64,000 nucleotides of DNA from Paraclostridium bifermentans (GTDB lineage: Bacteria > Bacillota > Clostridia > Peptostreptococcales > Peptostreptococcaceae), in the NCBI RefSeq assembly GCF_019916025.1, contig NZ_CP079737.1, positions 2,914,001-2,978,000 on the forward strand. Direction: 5' to 3'. Below are positions 61,084-64,000 of this stretch, piece after piece (the stretch's first letter is position 1; every line of letters starts with the position of its first letter). The notes under the pieces were generated by a model that made no database searches, was not told the DNA's origin, and saw only the letters and a program-made list of their open reading frames with translations. Both the position numbers and the translations under genes were made by a program.

Positions 61084-61109
61084 AATCCTCAGATATATAT
61101 CCAAGGATT
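61084..61109 (-). terminator. terminator of cbiMNQO operon
   Basis: AATCCT...AGGATT stem with TATATA-rich inner part, followed by TTTTCTTT on the minus strand, 60 bases after cbiO. Confidence 0.7.
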
Positions 61110-61171
61110 AAATTTAGACTAAAGGTATTTATTTATTATATATATTAATCTTAACTTAATAAGATTAGGGG

Positions 61172-61993
61172 CTAATTATTAACAGAATTTATACATGTTT
61201 TATTAAAATAATCGTATAAATCCTCTTCTTTTTTAAATAAAGGTAAATTCATGTTTTTGTGTATTTTTACAAGCCATGGACTATTTAATCCTGCCTCTTT
61301 AATTTTCAAATCATCTTTAAAAACGTCATTAGAATTTCCTTCAATTGTTATCTTACCTTTATTTAAAACATATATATAGTCGCAAAGGTCATATATTAAA
61401 TCCATATCATGACTCGATATAACTACCTTTACGCCCTTTTCACATAATTCTTTTAATATTTTTATAATAGCTTTTGTACTTATTGGGTCTAATCCAGCTG
61501 TTGGCTCATCTAATAAAACAACTTTGTTTTCCATAGCTATAACAGATGCTATAGCTACTCTTTTTTTCTGCCCATAGCTTAAAAAATGTACTGGCTTATC
61601 TATTAAATCTATCGCATTAACCAATTCTAATGCTCTATAAACTTTTTTATTTATTTCACTTTCTTCTAACCCTATATTTCTTAAAGAAAATGCAATGTCA
61701 TCATATACTCTTGAATAAAATATCTGCTTATCTGGATCTTGAAATACTATACCTACATCTCTTCTTAAGTTATACAAGTCTTTCTTTTTATAACTTAATT
61801 CTTTACTATCATAAATAATTTTTCCTGATGAAGGTTTCAATATCCCCATTAAGTTCATAAATAAAGTTGACTTACCTGACCCATTTGAACCTATTATCCC
61901 AATCATATTCCCATTTGAAAAATCTAAACTTATATTGTCTAATGCTTTATTATTTTTTTCATATTTATATGTTAAGTTTTCTACTTTAAACAT
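61172..61993 (-). CDS. cbiO: cobalt ECF transporter ATPase CbiO
   Basis: 273 residues, ABC ATPase of group I ECF transporters. Walker A GSNGSGKST, Q-loop VFQDPDKQIFY, signature LSYGQKKRVAIA, Walker B VVLLDEPTAGLDP, switch His in ISSHDMD. Powers Co2+ uptake through CbiM/N/Q. C-terminal extension of about 40 residues is typical. 9 bases downstream of cbiQ. Confidence 0.95.
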   Translation of the reverse strand: MFKVENLTYKYEKNNKALDNISLDFSNGNMIGIIGSNGSGKSTLFMNLMGILKPSSGKIIYDSKELSYKKKDLYNLRRDVGIVFQDPDKQIFYSRVYDDIAFSLRNIGLEESEINKKVYRALELVNAIDLIDKPVHFLSYGQKKRVAIASVIAMENKVVLLDEPTAGLDPISTKAIIKILKELCEKGVKVVISSHDMDLIYDLCDYIYVLNKGKITIEGNSNDVFKDDLKIKEAGLNSPWLVKIHKNMNLPLFKKEEDLYDYFNKTCINSVNN

Positions 61994-62002
61994 TTTAGTC
62001 TC

Positions 62003-62683
62003 CTATACGTGAAATTTACCATCATACAACTTTATATCTAAAGATATACTCATATCTTCATATCTTCTCATCATTCTAAAAAACAATGTTTTTATAAGCA
62101 ATGACATTGAATTATATGATGTCATTAAATTCGTATACCCAAATTTTAGTTGTTGTGATTTATATATTTCTTCTGCTTCTTCTATAAATATAAATATAAA
62201 TCTATAAATTAAAATCATCAATTCTATAAGTGTATGTGGAATATGTAGTTTTTTTAATACTATTATTAATTGATTAAATGGAGTCGTAAGTATTAAGAAA
62301 TAAATTGATATAATACAACTCATAGCTCTAAGTAATATGTTTACTGAGCTTTTTACAGCAAATTCAGTAGTTCCTATGTATAATCCTAATATATTTACAT
62401 TGAATATATAATCTTTATTTTCAAATGATATATTAATCAAATTTAATCCAATACCTATAATTAAAAAAATTATAGGTATTTTTAAACATTTAATGTATAG
62501 TTTCATATCTACTCTTGCTATAAATAGTATTAAAGCTGTCATAAATAGCATTATAAGTATATGTATATTTGCATTTTGGGTAAGCATAGAAGCTATAACT
62601 CCTATAAATGTAATTCCTAATTTTATCAATGGATTTACATCTTTTATATTATTTAAATATGCACAGTTGTCAATTTCTAACAT
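62003..62683 (-). CDS. cbiQ: cobalt ECF transporter transmembrane protein CbiQ
   Basis: 226 residues, 5-6 membrane helices, T-component. The helix near IPHTLIELMILIYRFIFIFIEEAEEIYKSQQLK carries the coupling-helix region that docks CbiO, with a second RMMRRYEDMSISLDIKLYDG near the C-terminus. Overlaps cbiN by 7 bases, so translation is coupled. Confidence 0.93.
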   Translation of the reverse strand: MLEIDNCAYLNNIKDVNPLIKLGITFIGVIASMLTQNANIHILIMLFMTALILFIARVDMKLYIKCLKIPIIFLIIGIGLNLINISFENKDYIFNVNILGLYIGTTEFAVKSSVNILLRAMSCIISIYFLILTTPFNQLIIVLKKLHIPHTLIELMILIYRFIFIFIEEAEEIYKSQQLKFGYTNLMTSYNSMSLLIKTLFFRMMRRYEDMSISLDIKLYDGKFHV

Positions 62684-62976
62684 TTATCTTTTTTTCCTTT
62701 TTTATATCCTAAAAAATATCCAATTATTCCTGCCCCTATAGCTGCTTGAGTAGAGAAAAGTAAACTTTCAATCTCACCACTAGGTGGTTCATATAAACTA
62801 TTAAACCAAGGTTTATAATTAGGATTTATTTCACTAATTAAAGATTCTGCTTCTCCATCAGCACCTCCGTATTCAGCAGTTGAGTTTAATATTAACGGAG
62901 TTATTATTAAGATTACTGTTAAAATTAATAATAGTATATTTTTATTTCTAGTTTTGACTTTCGAATTTGTACTCAT
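62677..62976 (-). CDS. cbiN: cobalt transport protein CbiN
   Basis: 99 residues with two membrane helices ([18 protein letters not shown] and the C-terminal [19 protein letters not shown]) flanking an outside loop with [23 protein letters not shown], the CbiN hallmark. Helps load metal into CbiM. Overlaps cbiM by 29 bases and cbiQ by 7. Start has AAGGAG. Confidence 0.93.
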   Translation of the reverse strand: MSTNSKVKTRNKNILLLILTVILIITPLILNSTAEYGGADGEAESLISEINPNYKPWFNSLYEPPSGEIESLLFSTQAAIGAGIIGYFLGYKKGKKDKC

Positions 62977-63688
62977 CTTCTACAACTCCTTCTTCATTTT
63001 GTGTTATTAAATTGTATACTAATGTAGTTAATAATCCTTCTGCAATTGCTATAGGTATTTGAGTTATAAAGAATACACCTAAAAATTTTACTAATGACCC
63101 TAATATACCTCCTGCTGGATCAGGAAATGCTAATGCTAATTGAGTTGCAGTTACAGTATATGTAGCTAAATCTCCTAATGCTGCTGAAAAAAATACACTT
63201 TTTCCTGTACTAATGTTTCTTTTTTTACAGAATTTAAATATTAAAAACGATACTATAGGACCTACTATAGCCATAGAAAAAGCATTTGCTCCTAAAGTTG
63301 TAAGTCCTCCATGCGCAAGAAGTATAGCTTGAAATAGTAAAGCTATACTTCCAACTACTGCCATTACAGATGGCCCAAACAATATTGCTCCTAGACCTAC
63401 ACCAGTAGGATGTGAACAACTACCTGTTAAAGATGGTATTTTTAAAGCTGATAGTACGAATACAAATGCACCTGCTAGAGCTAACAGTACTTTCTTTTTA
63501 GGATCAGCTTTTACTATTTTATTTATTGATTTTAACCCGTATATGAAAAATGGTATAAATACGACAGTCCATAATATAGACCATTGCATAGGTAAGAATC
63601 CTTCCATGATGTGCATTGCATGTGAAGTCACAGGATTTAAGATTACAAGTAGTAATCCTGCTATAACTGATAATTTTAAATAATTCAT
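62948..63688 (-). CDS. cbiM: cobalt ECF transporter substrate-binding protein CbiM
   Basis: 246 residues, integral membrane S-component for Co2+. A cleavable signal peptide (to about A24) exposes MHIMEGFLP, whose Met-His N-terminus binds the metal; further ligands in [10 protein letters not shown]. About 6-7 helices. First gene of cbiMNQO. Start ATG follows GAGGG. The B12 riboswitch often found before cobalt genes is not visible in 63690-64000. Confidence 0.94.
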   Translation of the reverse strand: MNYLKLSVIAGLLLVILNPVTSHAMHIMEGFLPMQWSILWTVVFIPFFIYGLKSINKIVKADPKKKVLLALAGAFVFVLSALKIPSLTGSCSHPTGVGLGAILFGPSVMAVVGSIALLFQAILLAHGGLTTLGANAFSMAIVGPIVSFLIFKFCKKRNISTGKSVFFSAALGDLATYTVTATQLALAFPDPAGGILGSLVKFLGVFFITQIPIAIAEGLLTTLVYNLITQNEEGVVEDEYKFESQN

Positions 63689-63774
63689 TTTAAATCCCTC
63701 TCTTTTTTTATTTAGTACATTATTGTTTCATGTGATAAAATGACTAAATCAACTCTAAGTTTTAAAGGGCATAC

Positions 63775-63918
63775 ATAAAAATTCGCTTTGCTCATGTCGC
63801 CAACGACTTCGTCCGTTGCTCAAAAAAATTTTTTTACGCCTAAAACCTAGTATTTTAATATAACTAAATTTTATAGAATACTATAGTTTTTTGTAAGCAT
63901 ACTTTACTTAAGCGTAAA
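63775..63918. repeat. palindromic intergenic repeat, copy C
   Basis: Core ATTCGCTTTGCTCATGTCGC followed by CAACGACTTCGTCCGTTGCT is nearly identical to copy B. It continues with TTTTTTACGCC and a variable AT-rich tail, ending ACTTAAGCGTAAAAAAA. Its left TTAAGCG end is degenerate (CATACATAAAA). It lies between a terminator and cbiM, and with the terminator fills this 312-base gap apart from about 80 bases of cbiM promoter region. Confidence 0.82.
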
Positions 63919-63920
63919 AA

Positions 63921-63944
63921 AATCCCAATCTTTGGATTAGGATT
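63921..63944 (-). terminator. terminator of a gene beyond the right edge
   Basis: AATCCCAATC-TTTG-GATTAGGATT; on the minus strand the stem is followed by seven T that merge into repeat copy C. It shows that a minus-strand gene ends just past 64000 and that cbiM starts a new transcript. Confidence 0.85.
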
Positions 63945-64000
63945 TAATAACATGACAAAGTGGACATAGTACTTTTAAACTATGATACTTTCAATTATTT

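Noticed and set aside
63690-64000. Cobalamin riboswitch before cbiM
   Set aside because: No B12-box-like GCCACTG sequence on either strand; the structure seen is a terminator plus the repeat element.

Overview
The window is an ordinary chromosomal stretch of a very AT-rich, anaerobic, endospore-forming Firmicute. The gene content points to the Peptostreptococcaceae, close to Clostridioides/Paeniclostridium/Paraclostridium. The clues are a sleC-like cortex hydrolase divergent from prsW with lepB nearby (a neighbourhood I recall from C. difficile), a YtxC-type sporulation protein, a T-box thrS, the nucleoside kinase with a ThrRS-like N-terminus, adhE, a sialic-acid operon with an SSS-type transporter, and a stand-alone relQ. 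Species cannot be fixed from the sequence alone. I see no rRNA, tRNA, CRISPR array, transposase or prophage block.

Layout. 1-7.1 kb: infC-rpmI (rplT lies beyond the left edge) behind an attenuator leader, a membrane-anchor-free FtsH-like protease, thrS behind a T-box, and a GME-like/ytxC/DUF445 cluster. 7.2-12.4 kb: a nucleoside-type BMP ABC transporter (lipoprotein, ATPase, two permeases). 12.5-22.7 kb: trmL, nth-vanW, lonC-like protease, queG-like gene, rusA-like nuclease, aldo/keto reductase, nfo, an ArsR-type regulator and glutaminase. 22.7-30.1 kb: nucleoside kinase, then a minus-strand run prsW - HEPN-like protein - lepB - TIM-barrel protein, with sleC divergent and a double DUF4163/DUF3298 protein facing it. 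30.2-34.2 kb: glucose PTS permease, its antiterminator and aldolase. 34.2-43.4 kb: rRNA-modification enzymes, small unknowns, HAD nucleotidase, phosphoesterase, relQ, an MBL protein, a YkgJ-type protein, and a likely small RNA. 43.5-55 kb: adhE with a Rex-like site, Mn-pyrophosphatase, the complete nan (sialic acid) operon and an orphan MtaA/CmuA-like methyltransferase. 55-64 kb: cyclophilin, P-loop protein, patatin, M18 aminopeptidase, pcrA and the cbiMNQO cobalt transporter.

How it works together. Most genes are on the minus strand in short units separated by clear Rho-independent terminators. RNA-level control is frequent: the L20-type leader, a T-box, a GlcT/RAT antiterminator, and several intercistronic hairpins. 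Sialic acid use is self-contained down to GlcNAc-6-phosphate. Glucose uptake and the aldolase sit together.

The most interesting items are: (1) a Cas02710/Csm6-like HEPN protein without a CARF sensor, overlapping lepB; (2) a three-copy palindromic intergenic repeat with TTAAGCGTAAA ends that always directly abuts a terminator; (3) a candidate small RNA with C-rich (UCCCC) loops between two terminators near 43.0 kb; (4) a large perfect hairpin in the 3' UTR of the cyclophilin gene; (5) a 17-bp dyad upstream of the nan promoter; and (6) a soluble FtsH homologue.
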